A DNA stretch of 64,000 bases, from contig ML133395.1 in assembly GCA_003864495.1 (NCBI GenBank), positions 1,784,075 to 1,848,074 on the forward strand. Direction: 5' to 3'. The stretch's first letter is position 1. Every line of letters starts with the position of its first letter. Origin of the DNA: Nemopilema nomurai. Taxonomy: Eukaryota; Cnidaria; Scyphozoa; Rhizostomeae; Rhizostomatidae. Position numbers and translations under genes: made by a program. A model generated the notes under the pieces. That model did no database searches and was not told where the DNA came from. It saw only the letters and a program-made list of their open reading frames with translations. This document shows positions 24,127-35,500 of the stretch, piece after piece.

Positions 24127-27100
24127 ATGAGCAAAGAAAAGGGATCAGGACGAGAGCCACTACCTCCCCTCGAGGAGCACAGTGAATATGACGATCCAAA
24201 GAAGAGGAAGAAGCTCCGTTTTTTGTACCGTGAACTAATGAACAAGACAAAAGGTACAGTTAAGATCGGGGTACCGATTATGAGATCTATGAATTTAATA
24301 CGCCTGTTTAAGCTAAAAGATAAGATTTTCTACGTAACTGTTGAGGGGTACATATTTGAAACGTTCAAATATTGGTAGTTTAGTTTTGCAGAGATTGCGA
24401 CAAATATGACTACTCTACTGAGGGTAGAAAGTCCTCAAGACTCGATACTTTTTCTCAAAATGTCCTAACATACTATTTGAAACGCGGGAATGACATTTGC
24501 GTATACTGTCTATGGCACAATGAATAATATTCTTTTGATTTAGAGAACACATCTGCTCTTACATGCTCATTTTCTTGTAAAACAGCCTAACTCTGCAGTC
24601 CACCACACAAACAGAAGTTTACTACTTATTTATAGACGCATAGAAATTGTTATTACTTGCCTCCTATGAGAGTCATCTAGTACAAATTAACTCTTGAAAT
24701 CTTAAGTGATAATTCCATAGCTGTTATTCTGACCATCTACATTTGAATGAAAGAGTAGCAAGTGCACAGTGATGGTTTCCCTTTTTAAGTTATGTTTTTG
24801 TACCACTTTTTAAACAAAAGCCGTTGCCTTATGACTCATTATGTGCAAAAACGAAACATTTGAACATCTGTAAAAGAGAGGGGCAGTGTGGATAAATGGC
24901 TTGGCCTCAAGTGCTGGCTTGAAAGCATGACTCGATAGCTCAGCAGTAGAGCACTTGGCGTACAAAGTCAGTGGTCATGGGTACAAGTCTCGCTTGGGTT
25001 GGTGATTTATCCTGTTGCCTATGACCTTTTCTCTTCCTCGATCCTATCCAGTGTTGGGGCTGCAATGGCCCTCCTGGTGTGGGCAGTCCCCTCTTACTCA
25101 ACAGGTTCTCTGCACATTGCGATGGAGCTGCGATGGCTCCCCTGTGCAATCGGTAAAAGAGAGGGGCAGTGCAGATAAATGGCTTGGCCTCGAGTGCTGG
25201 CTTGAAAGCATGACCTGATAGCTCAGTGGTAGTCCACTTGGTGTACAAAGCCAGGGGTTGTGGGTTCGAGTCTTGCTCTGGTCAGTTATTTTTCCGCACT
25301 CTCATTTTTTATACACATCTAAGGCAGGAATGATTGGCACTTGGTGTAAACAAACTGTGGATCTTTACATACTCGTGTATAATTGAATTTACAAGGCAAA
25401 GGAAATTTACTATTTAGCCTCATGAAAACATATCAGTTTCTTTTTGCTTATGAATTAAATCTGGAAATTTCAAATAATTATATATAACCATTAAACTGTT
25501 CTTTGCTATCTTTCCTTTTGTGACAGAAAAAAAAGAAGAATTAGAAAACCCACAATCAACTGAACTTATACAAGTTTTAGCACAACAGGAGCATCTTTTT
25601 GATAAAGGTATGATATGTGATTAATTTAGTAATTTCTTATTGTACTTACAAATCTGAATATTGGTTTTGATATCATGAATTTCAAAGAGCTATGTATACT
25701 GGATTGTGATAAATAAGATTTTGAGATAAAGTGATTCTTGTTTGGGATATCAAGGTTATAGCTCTCCGTCAAATAGCTGTAGGTGATTACTTAACTTAAT
25801 CTCTATGTCCTCTTTATTATGAAGTTCGACACACAAGGGAAGCAGTTATTGATGCAGATCTTCTTCATACTGTTGCTAATCGTGGCAAAGAGCAAGCAAA
25901 ACAGTTGCAGACAGATTTTGTTATATTTGATCCAAAGGACTTTGCAGATAAATTGGTATGTTGATTCAAGGTACATTGTGCAAAATTAATTACAAAATTA
26001 TTTAGATATACGTTTAAGATGGCTCATTTAAACAATTATGTTTGCACATGTTAAAGAGTATGGGACAAAGAAGTACTAGATGCAAAAAACTATGGTTTTG
26101 CTGTTTTATGCTATTTTGAAATTCAACAATCATTCTATCCAATAAGCATTGTGTTCCGTCATTGATGATAGGTGAATTACATGGCTCAGAACAGACTTGA
26201 AGCTCAATTATCACATAACAGAAGCATAGATGCTGATGATGAAGAGGCAAGAGATAAATTACTGGAATCCTTAGACTGGATGAAGTTGGGAAAGAAATGT
26301 GCAGGTTGTTTTAAAAGGGTGCCAACTGTTGATTTCATGTAAGTTTGAATACAGCGATGCCATGTCCTCTAATTGTTCCATAACTTGTATAAGTAATGTT
26401 TATTCCTAAGTTCTCAGGGTAAAGTCCTTACCAATGTCAGTTTGATTGGAAAAATTTCTTGTAGGGTCATAAGGGAAATGTAAAATTTGTTTACTTTAAT
26501 TTTTTTGAGGCTTGGGCCATTGGTCATTGAAGTACCTGAGGGTAAAGTCAGAAAAAGGATTGCAAGAAGGAATGATAAAGTAGATGCAAGCCAAAAACAA
26601 GCACCACAAGAGGCATACAATTTTCTTGTCTTGTTGACTTATTTTGGAAATATTTATTAAAATAGGAAAGTTTTATAAACTGGGAGCACAAGTATGCATT
26701 GAAGATACATTGTATGTGTAATTTGTTTATTAATAGGTTTTTTTCCATATGTGGAAACTAATTTTTGCGTGTTCCGTTCATTTTGTCTAAATATAATTAA
26801 AAAAGTTTGTTCTAATGTTTAATTATGTCCATTTATTTATTTATTTGCTTAGTTAACTAGCTGTTTATTTGCTTAGTTAACTGGTTGAGATTGTTCATGT
26901 CTTATTAGTTGTCAAAAGTAGAGGAGCAGGAAGAAGCAACAACAAAGGAAGTTGAAAGAGTATATAGAGTCTTGAAGCGTCAGACAAAGGATGGTAGGTC
27001 TTTTACTTAATTTATCTTTATTACTTAAGGATTTTTTGCTCACAGTTTCAATGTTGAATATTAATACTATTATATCATATTTATTGTATATTTTTTAGTT

Positions 27101-29833
27101 ATTTTATTGTATTATGTTTAAACCAAAGAGCATTTATCTTAGAGTAACTTTCTCATATGACTTCTTATTTCTATCTTATTTCTATCTTCTTATTTCTTCT
27201 TCTTTTTATTTCTATTTCTTCTTATTAGTTTGCTCCAGCTTATAGATTTCTTTCATTTTCATTTTGTTCTAGGCTCACAACCAGTTGGATTTTTTGAGTT
27301 CATCACCAATCCGTCTTCATTTGCTCAAACAATCGAAAACCTGTTTCATCTCTCTTTTCTTGTAAAGGTATGTTATATGGTGTACTCTGTTTTCTTTATT
27401 CCAAGAAATTCAGAGCCATTCACCAAGTTTTCTTTGAAAGCAAGACAGAGGCTGGCCTGCATCTGCCAGTATCACAAACTGATCTCCTCACAATCAATAT
27501 TTTTTTCAAGGCAAATTAAATTTTTATTTCCCAGTAAAATAAGTTGTTATGTAATTATTTGGTCTTCAAATAAGTTTGTTTTTACAAAGCAGATGCTGCG
27601 TTCCTTTTCAGTCACATCAAGTCAAGGCCAGATTTTGTCTGTCGTTATACCTGATTTAGGCATCCTGTTTTATAAGGGATAACTTTGCTCCTGTCATTGC
27701 CTTTAAGACTTCGTGGTGACCCCAAAATTAATGACCATTACTTTGGGAAGAAAGGAGGATAATTGAAATACATCTGGTTATAATCCCAATATTCAAATAT
27801 TCCCAGACGCCTTGCAACTCCTGGACTTTTTCGAAGGGTGGCTCTATTTTTTATTGAACGAGGAGTCAGTCCGTATGTGTTGGGCATAGTTCATGCTGAG
27901 GAACTTCTTTGAGTTATCAAGGTATAGACCCACTTAGAAGGCAATAGAGGGGCGTACAGAAAGATATTGTGGGACAAACATTTAGGATAATATTTGTCCA
28001 ACTGTTTGTCATCTTTAGTGTCATATTCGGTGTTTGAAAAAACTCTTTGGACATAATATTTGCATGACTGGTTATGTTTAGCGACTCTTTACTAATAACT
28101 GTAGCGTCAATTTGGATTTTGATGACGTTATTCATGCCCGATCTTTGACCTCGGTGAAGCGCTGAGCTGGTTAAGGTAAAAGTGACGTATCATGCACATA
28201 TAATATTTTCTTGATAGGACGGAAAAGCAGAGATAAAAATGGATAGCGACGGACAGCCAACAATTTGTAAGTGACTTACTTTCCTATTCTTCTCACACAG
28301 AGTCGAGAAAAATCGACGGCTTCGCAGCTGGGAGCCGGAGGAAAGTTTTGCCTGTTAATGTCATACTTGAGGAAGGTTTATTAGAAATCTTTATTATAAA
28401 TAATGGAAGTAATTGTAGAAAAATATTTGCTTTAGTTGGTAACAAGGAAGGTTTTAATTATATTCTCGCATATTGTTCGGCGGTGTTTTTTTTGTTAGGC
28501 TAAGATTTAGTGAATCTTAAGCAGTTATTCGTGTCTCAGCCTTTTTTTTGGTCACTAACGTCAGCGTACCAGATAAACCGGGCCCCCAATCCCCCAAACC
28601 GAGCTCCCCCATCCCCCAAACCGAGCTCCCCCATCACCCAAGCAGAGCTCTCCCACCCACCAAACAGAGCTCCCTCCTCCCCAAAACAGAGCTCTCCCAT
28701 CTCCCAAACAAAGCTCTCTCCTCCCCAAACAGAGCTCCCTCCTCCTCTAAACAGAGCCCCCTCCTCCCCCAGACAGAGCTCCCCCATCCCCCAAACCGAA
28801 CTTCCTCATCCCCCAAGCAGAGCGCCCCCATCCCCCAAACAGAGCTCTCTCCTCCCCCAAACAGAGCTCCCTCCCCCCCCAAACAGAGCTCCCCCCTCTC
28901 CCGCTGGAAGACTGCTGTTATTTTGGCTCATTGAACTATACTATTAAATGTGATTTTTTAAGATTCACGAGTTTTCTTTATAATTTTTCGCAAATTATAC
29001 TCGAAAAATATCACATTTAAGGTGTAGAAGGTGATAAATATGGAAAATGTAGTTGTAAAATTCAAGATGCCAAATGTAGCTCTCGAGTTTGAAGTTCTTC
29101 TGAAGTGGTTTTTAGGTTTCTTTCTTTTGTGAAAACATCAAGTGCAGTAAAGGATACCACGTGGATAGTATATGCGATTTTGCATGCGAAGCCTTGTATC
29201 AGCTGTATTTGATTTAACTTTTCCAACCATAACTTATCCAACCACAGGTAAAAGCAATCCATACAGAGAACAGGACCACCAGGATGTCATAGCACAGAAA
29301 CAAATAATTATGTCAATGACGATGAGCGATTGGAAGGTAAAACAAGTGAAAGTTTCATAACAGACAATTTCATAACGCAGCGTTAACGGTTTACCAGCGT
29401 TAAGTCTGAGTTTGCAAGTTTCAGCAGAAAATTATTACTTTTTGCAAAGTTTTCAATGAAACATTTTCCTCTATATTTGTTGCTATTACACTCCCCTCCT
29501 TTACGATTCAAAGCACAAATCATTTCCATATTTCCATTTGTATATATTTATCAATATCATCAATTTTTTCCAAATTCTTGAATTTTTAAGTCGATACTTA
29601 TTAGTTTGCAATTTTGCTTATTTTCATCATGAATTTAGGTGGCATTGCTTGTACACAAATTTGAAACACAATTTATTATTATTTCGATGCAAACTCTTTC
29701 CATTTGTGCTCATTTGAGGCAACGCAAAATGTATTGTAGACCATACCCTGTCACGAATTTATCTTATTTTTTTCAGGAAATTATCGAAGCGTACGAGATC
29801 GAAGAACCTCAAATACCACCAAGAACGGCGTAG
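24127..29833 (+). CDS. NSMCE4A: NSE4, kleisin subunit of the SMC5/6 complex (NSMCE4A)
   Basis: NSE4 bridges the SMC5 and SMC6 heads and binds NSE1-NSE3, acting in DNA repair and chromosome maintenance. Ten exons read in phase: 24127-24253, 25527-25607, 25825-25955, 26172-26338, 26510-26612, 26909-26993, 27273-27367, 28218-28266, 29248-29336 and 29777-29833. They give 327 codons. Seen: LRFLYRELM (N-terminal helix), VRHTREAVIDADLL and RGKEQAKQL (NSE3-binding region), FKRVPTVDFMLGPL across the exon 4-5 junction, EEATTKEVERVYRVL, then the C-terminal winged-helix domain with VGFFEFITNPSSFAQTIEN, LFHLSFLVKDG, MSMTMSDW and IIEAYEI. The start chosen is the first in-frame ATG. Exon 5 needs a GC donor at 26613 to keep APQE next to LSKVEEQEE; a GT donor at 26580 would drop 11 residues. 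Confidence 0.93.
24871..25290 (+). mobile_element. tandem pair of tRNA-derived SINE-like units
   Basis: Two copies of a unit of about 281 bp begin with GTAAAAGAGAGGGGCAGT near 24871 and 25152, in NSMCE4A intron 1. Each continues with ATAAATGGCTTGGCCT and GTGCTGGCTTGAAAGCATGA, then a tRNA-like body (24929 onward and 25212-25283). That body carries a box A (TAGCTCAGTGGTAG) and a box B (GGGTTCGAGTC in copy 2, GGGTACAAGTC in copy 1). In copy 2 the ends GACCTGA and TCTGGTC pair at 6 of 7 positions. The TTGGT/GCCAG stem closes a GTACAAA loop. D-stem and T-stem mispairs argue against functional tRNAs. Confidence 0.7.
28580..28901. repeat. 22-bp minisatellite, about 15 units, in NSMCE4A intron 8
   Basis: Units of the form GAGCTCCCCCATCCCCCAAA plus CC/CA, strongly strand-asymmetric (C-rich on plus). 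Because 22 is not a multiple of three, three units make one 22-residue protein repeat. This explains the proline-rich frames on plus and Gly/Glu-rich frames on minus. None of them is a gene. Most units keep a GAGCTC or GAGCTCT core. Confidence 0.93.
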
Positions 29834-32562
29834 AGAAATTGAGAAAAAATTTAATAAGATGTATTTTGTAAAATAATGTTTTAGGTTGCTTAAGGTTATT
29901 TTGTAAAATAATGTTTAACTGTTCAATGGTGTTTAATATTGCTAAATATACATCGGACACAAGAGATATCCCTTCAAAAAAGTTCATCTATAAATAAATA
30001 TTGTTGAAGAACTTGCTCATTGGGAGAAATTGATTCCAGTCGTAGCCTATGTCATGTACTGACATTATCAGAATTTTCTCAAGACCATTTGCATTTATCG
30101 CAGACAGATAATTTTTTCGATTAACAAATGTAAATCGAAATGGTGCTTGCTCCGAGATGAGATTATACAACTCGTTAACTGCAAAAATATAAATAAATGT
30201 TTTAAAATTCAGAGTGAATCGTTGGCATACTGTTGGTAAGTTAAGGATTCTGGACAAAGCATTGATGTTGTTAATATGTCCTTCAATTTTGATTTGAGCT
30301 GAAAAAGAGGCTTAATCAAACAATATCTTGTTAATGTTCTGAGAAGAGCAGCCTATTCATACGTTAACCATTTTCTTTTTGCGCTTTTTGCTACTAACGT
30401 TTCACTTTTAAATTAGTTGAATTTGAAGTTACAGTTGCAGTTACAGTGATATCGAATCTCAAATTTCTTACTCATTATCTTCCATGTATATCTTTAATTT
30501 AGAGACCTTTGATCAAACCCTAAAAATATCCTCAAAATGATGCGGTTTTTAGTGAGTTAACTTTGTTGTCATTCTTGGTAAGTGGGCAACTTAGTAAATA
30601 AAGTTGGCTCACGAAGTGATGTGATTTTTGTAGGCTATAGGCTAAACGTTTCTCCCGCTTCAACAAAATCAGAAAATAGTGGTCCTTTTTAAGATGCAGA
30701 ATTAAAACATGTGCAACTGCTGGCAAAAGGAGTGAAATTTTGTGAGATTTTACGCTAGAACGTCGCGGTAATTTCCTTCTTTTCTTGAGAAAATTTCAAT
30801 GGACGTTAATTTTTCAACTTGAAGCTGTTATAAAGTTTTAGAACATCTTTAATTAATGTTCCTTGGTTCCTTCCAAGTACTAATAGCCTTACGAGCTTTT
30901 GATTTGATGCTTGCAAGCAAATTTTGTGAAGTAGAAAGTTGAATTCGAGCCTTGACAAATATAAAGACAGGGAAAATTTATGCCTTTCACGCGGGTGAGA
31001 GTTAAATAGCCAAATGCCGCAGTTACAGGAACACTCGAAAATCAAGGCCATTTTGTTTCAAATTTTGGCGAAGCAAAGTACCCACATTGTACCATAATGT
31101 TAGCTTGCTCAGTAAAAATTAGAAAGGCTGGAATTCCTTTATGAATTCTTGTGGCCAGTGACCTTCTAAAAAGTACACATTTCAAAGTTGGAATCCAGTG
31201 AGGTTCGAATGAACCATGTTATTATGACCTCTTAGCTGGAGCTACGGAGGAGCTACTGGTTGCCATGATTTCGAAAGAAACCGCAGGACACGCAGAAACT
31301 ACAACAACCGCCAAAATCAAAGCTGTTTAAAATCAAAGACAGCCGGGAAGGCTGCACAGTTTGGCTTTTTGTCTCTTCCTGGTGTGAAAGGTGAATCAGT
31401 TGTTGTAGGTACTTACTTCAATGAATGTATATATGTATATCAATTGTGCGCGAGACTAGATGCTTCGTGCTATTTGCACAATACCCTGGTTTTCCGCTTA
31501 GCAGGTCAGTGGGCCTAGCCAACATCTCGCTAGAGCAACCAGTGCATTGAAGCATATGATGAGCGATACCCCGATATCTATGGCTGTTTTGTTCGAGGTT
31601 ACAGTATAATCTAACTGACTTTGTGTCTGAGAACTGTGAAATTCTCTATTAAAGCCATTTCAGACAGCGTTCGACCGAAATAATGATAGATTAAGCTTAT
31701 TGTTTATATATATAAAAAATTATTTTTCTCGTTTTGTGGATATGCTGCTAAATTAAACAAGAGGTGAATTTACAAGGAGGGAAAAGAAATGATTATGGCC
31801 AATGAAGAACAGTAAATGCATATCCTTTTAATTCACTTGATCTTAGCAAATTTGATTTGTTTTCTTTGAAAATTTGTTTTAGCTTTGCAATGAGTAGTTT
31901 TTACAACATTTTAACTTCTTGCCTTACACCCATATAAAGGCGGTTTTTACTCTTAGAGATCCTATCACCTGACCTATTTGTTGCCATTTTGGGCATTGAC
32001 CTAGAATAATTTTTCTTACCAATAAATTAGGCATTCTTGTTCTCCAATACAACCTATCATTTTCAATTTTGCTTCTTAATCATGTACCTTTATCTTCTTC
32101 TAAAGCAGCTCTCATTCCAATAATAACAAGATTTAGAGAGACATGACTTCATTGATGTCTTGGAGAAGGAGATACTTTTTTCGTTTTAGTCCATGTTTGT
32201 GTAAGCAGGCTAACAACATTCCAAACATGGTGTAGGCTTAAAGCTGTGTAAAAAAATATGCGATCTAGCATAAGTCCTATCCTTCCTGATGTACATATTT
32301 GCTTTTGACCATTGCAAACGCATAAGTGCCTCAAGTATGGTACTCTTCCAATGAATATATTCATTTATATTCTTGACTCCATTTTCCATCTTTATCTCAC
32401 TCTATAGTTACCTGTAAATCATCAAGAGGCTTAAATTGTTGAAATACCAATTTTTCTAGATGCCAAGTTTTGATAACTGAATGAAGAGATGTTGGCATAA
32501 CCAATACCAAACTTCCAGCATAAAGAAGCTGCATGGTACATTGATTATCAAATTGTTTAATC
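29834..32562. other. intergenic region between NSMCE4A and CEP83, no gene recognised
   Basis: Contains AATAAA at 29993-29998 as the likely NSMCE4A poly(A) signal. The remainder must include the CEP83 promoter and any 5' UTR exon. Small frames on the minus strand (for example 29988-30257 and 30806-31051) show no recognisable family. Confidence 0.55.
29993..29998 (+). promoter_or_regulatory. poly(A) signal of NSMCE4A
   Basis: AATAAA 160 bases after the stop codon of NSMCE4A. Confidence 0.5.
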
Positions 32563-35500
32563 ATGATGGGAGATGCTTACACGCAAGCTGAGACGCTGCA
32601 AAAGCTTGAGAGGCTTACACAACTGGAGTCCATGGTTGCAGAACAAAGAATCCGAATTGAGAAGTACAGGACAATGTATGAAACTGTGAAAACAGAACAT
32701 GTCCAACTAGAGGAAGTAAGGCTGTTGGAGTTATCATGGGCAACAATGCTCCTTGCTGAATAATGTTTAAAGGCATTGAGTCATGGGAAATGGAAAGCCC
32801 AATTGCAAAAATCAAGGGTGCATTTTGTTTTGCCAATCTGACTGGTGGTCACACATGTTGTTATAGTCTAGCAGTTGATGTTTGATCACATGAAAACCCA
32901 GCAGAGATCTGCTATTTACCATGACCCAACACCTTTAACAGTGATAATATGTGGTACATAGCTTTGTAGTTATGAGAAATTGTGGAAACATGTATATAAC
33001 AGAACCTTATTCTGGTGTTTTATGCTCTGAGGTGTGTCAGACGAAAAAGCTTTTAGTATGACGTAAAATGTTTGCTTTTTTCAAAGCCATTTTCAAACAT
33101 GTATTTGGTATTCTTCAATCATAATCAAGTAATAGATACTAATGCTAAAATCAGGTTTCCGTGGCCACTCACAATTGTAATGTTATAGCAATGATACTAT
33201 TGTTAAAATTAATTTGCTTGCAAAAAATGTGGATGCTGAAATGATGTTTTGATGCTGAGGAGCGAGTCAGCATGACATGGTGTGATAAGGCAAATTAAAC
33301 TATGAATCACTTCAATGTTGCTAATAACAATAATAATACATATTTATGATTCTAATGTTTTTTAGAGATAAACTTTGATGGAGAATATTTTCATTACAAT
33401 TCAATTGTTTAGGAGAAAGCAAAGAGAGATAATGAGCTGAATGCTTCAAAGGAAGAGCTACAGCTGATGCAGAGGAGATTTCAAGAATTACTCAATCAAG
33501 CAAGAGTTGAAAGTGACCAGAAAATCCAAGAATGTGAGGAACTCAAAATGCATGTAAGCCCAAATTTCAGAATGCATTTTAGGAAATGTATTAAGATAGA
33601 AAGAATGGTAGAATGCAACAGGTCTACCTAGAATAAATGTACCTGGCAGAAATAAATATTAGTGCCACTTGCCAATCTCTTCTGGCAGTTTTGACAAGTT
33701 TTTCACATGGATACTGAGGGGGAAGGAAGAGGAATCTTTGTTTCTTGAAAAAGTTATGTTTTTTTCTCTAATAAAATATCTGTCAATGTTTATGAAGCAT
33801 TAGATTTATCAAGTCTTTATCATTTTTCAAGCATTCAGTAAATGTGAGGTTCCAAATTTACGAGAATTTGTAAGTCTTTGGATTTAACCAATAGGTGATG
33901 ACTCCTCAGAGGATGGAAATCCTCAAAGTGAAACTTCAAGAAGAAGTGGAAGCAGCATACAAACAGGTTTGTTGTTTAAAAAGTTTCAAGTATTTGTCAT
34001 GCTTTTAATATTCTAATTGTCATAGCCAGTGGTGTGGACTGTTCATGAAGTGTGCATAATTTCTTCTTGGCCTAATGTTAATACAAAAGGGTGCTCAGAA
34101 GGTTTTTTAGGATCTTGTGGCAGTAAAAATCCCTGCAAATAGTTTATCAGGAGCTATTGTTCAGTAACCACATTATCAGCACAAAAAATTGTTGTCACAG
34201 GTGCAACTATAATGATCTTAATAAGAGAGTCAGCTAACTTCTTTCACTTTCATATCTCCTCTTAACTCTGGAAGTGAGTTATTGTACATCTCCTTTCATC
34301 TCATTTGATTAACTATGAAACATCTCTTTTTAGAAACTTGAAACAGCTGACCTTGAGCTAGACAAATACAGAAGTGACTTCAACAAGCTTCGATATGAAT
34401 ATTCATTTTTGAAGTCAGAATATGAACATGAACAGGTCTGATGTTTGTTTTGATTCAGTTTCTTAGTTCATCGTCATCATCGTCATCATGATCATGGTCG
34501 ATAAACTGTTTCAGTTATTTCCTTCAGAATCAGCATAATCTTCAAATAGAAGAACTAGAAGATCGTCTTTTAGAGATCATGACGTTTAAAGCTCTATGAT
34601 ATCAAGCTTCCAACATGATTGGGCCTCTATTTTCCGTTTTGTCATCATGACGTTTAAAGCTCTATGATATCAAGCTTCCAACATGATTAGGCCTCTATTT
34701 CCCGTTTTGTGGGCCAACCTCTAGAGTATAGTTTTATCAACTTGAGCCAATAATCAAATTAAACGGTCATAAGCTTTATATCGAACCTCAATACTCCCTT
34801 TCATTAAGCACAAGCTTATCTGAAAACTCCTCCTCCTCCTCCTCCTCCTCCTCCTCCTCCTCCTCCTGATTATGCTACGCATTGGTGTAGTCCCTAAAAG
34901 AAACAGCCTGACCGCGGACCACAAGATGATATCGAGTTTTTCGGCTGCTGCAGGAATTCAGTTGTTGTCCCGATGGAAGGAATTGTGAAAACACTCTCGA
35001 TTAAATACCCTCCCTGATTACGTAACCAAATAACTATCTATTATTCTTATTTAGTATGTTTTAAAAAATATGACAATTTGAGAAAGACAAAATCCTGACG
35101 AAGCAGACCTTTTTAGACAAGAACGAAGACTATGCTGGAGGAGATTACCACGCAGCATGCAATCGAGGTTAGATTAGAAGCTAGATTTGCAGCTCTTTTC
35201 AAGTGACCGTCATCCTTTGCCATCGTACGATTTGCTTACTGCATTAAAGTTGAAGCTAGCTAATATGTCACAGCTTAAAGTTCTTTCGGTATTCCTGTCA
35301 TTTGTGTTGAAATTTTCCCATGCCACTTCTAATGATTTCATGGATAAAAGTAAAAGATGGACATTACAAAAGTCTCGTTGTAGAACAGTCACAAGAAAGC
35401 CAGTAAATTTTTAATCAAGTCCTTTTTAATGGTTTTTCCAAAATTGTTGCAAAATGTATAAATAGAAGTTGTTGAAATAAACTTTACATCCCTTCATTCA

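Noticed and set aside
24929..25283. Two functional tRNA genes
   Set aside because: D-stem and T-stem mispairs, an unusual ACA anticodon position and embedding in a repeated unit of about 281 bp point to SINE heads rather than tRNA genes.
28580..28901. CRISPR-like array
   Set aside because: The units are contiguous with no unique spacers, in animal DNA.
28510..28947. Proline-rich frames (plus) and Gly/Glu-rich frames (minus) of 80-145 codons
   Set aside because: They are translations of the 22-bp minisatellite, whose three-unit length is a multiple of three, so several frames stay open by chance.
34528..34590. Coiled-coil-like frame [18 protein letters not shown] as an extra CEP83 exon
   Set aside because: It has a good acceptor but no donor that keeps phase. 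The spacing to human CEP83 between the EHEQ and DKED blocks (21 residues) is matched without it, using the exon at 35117-35167.
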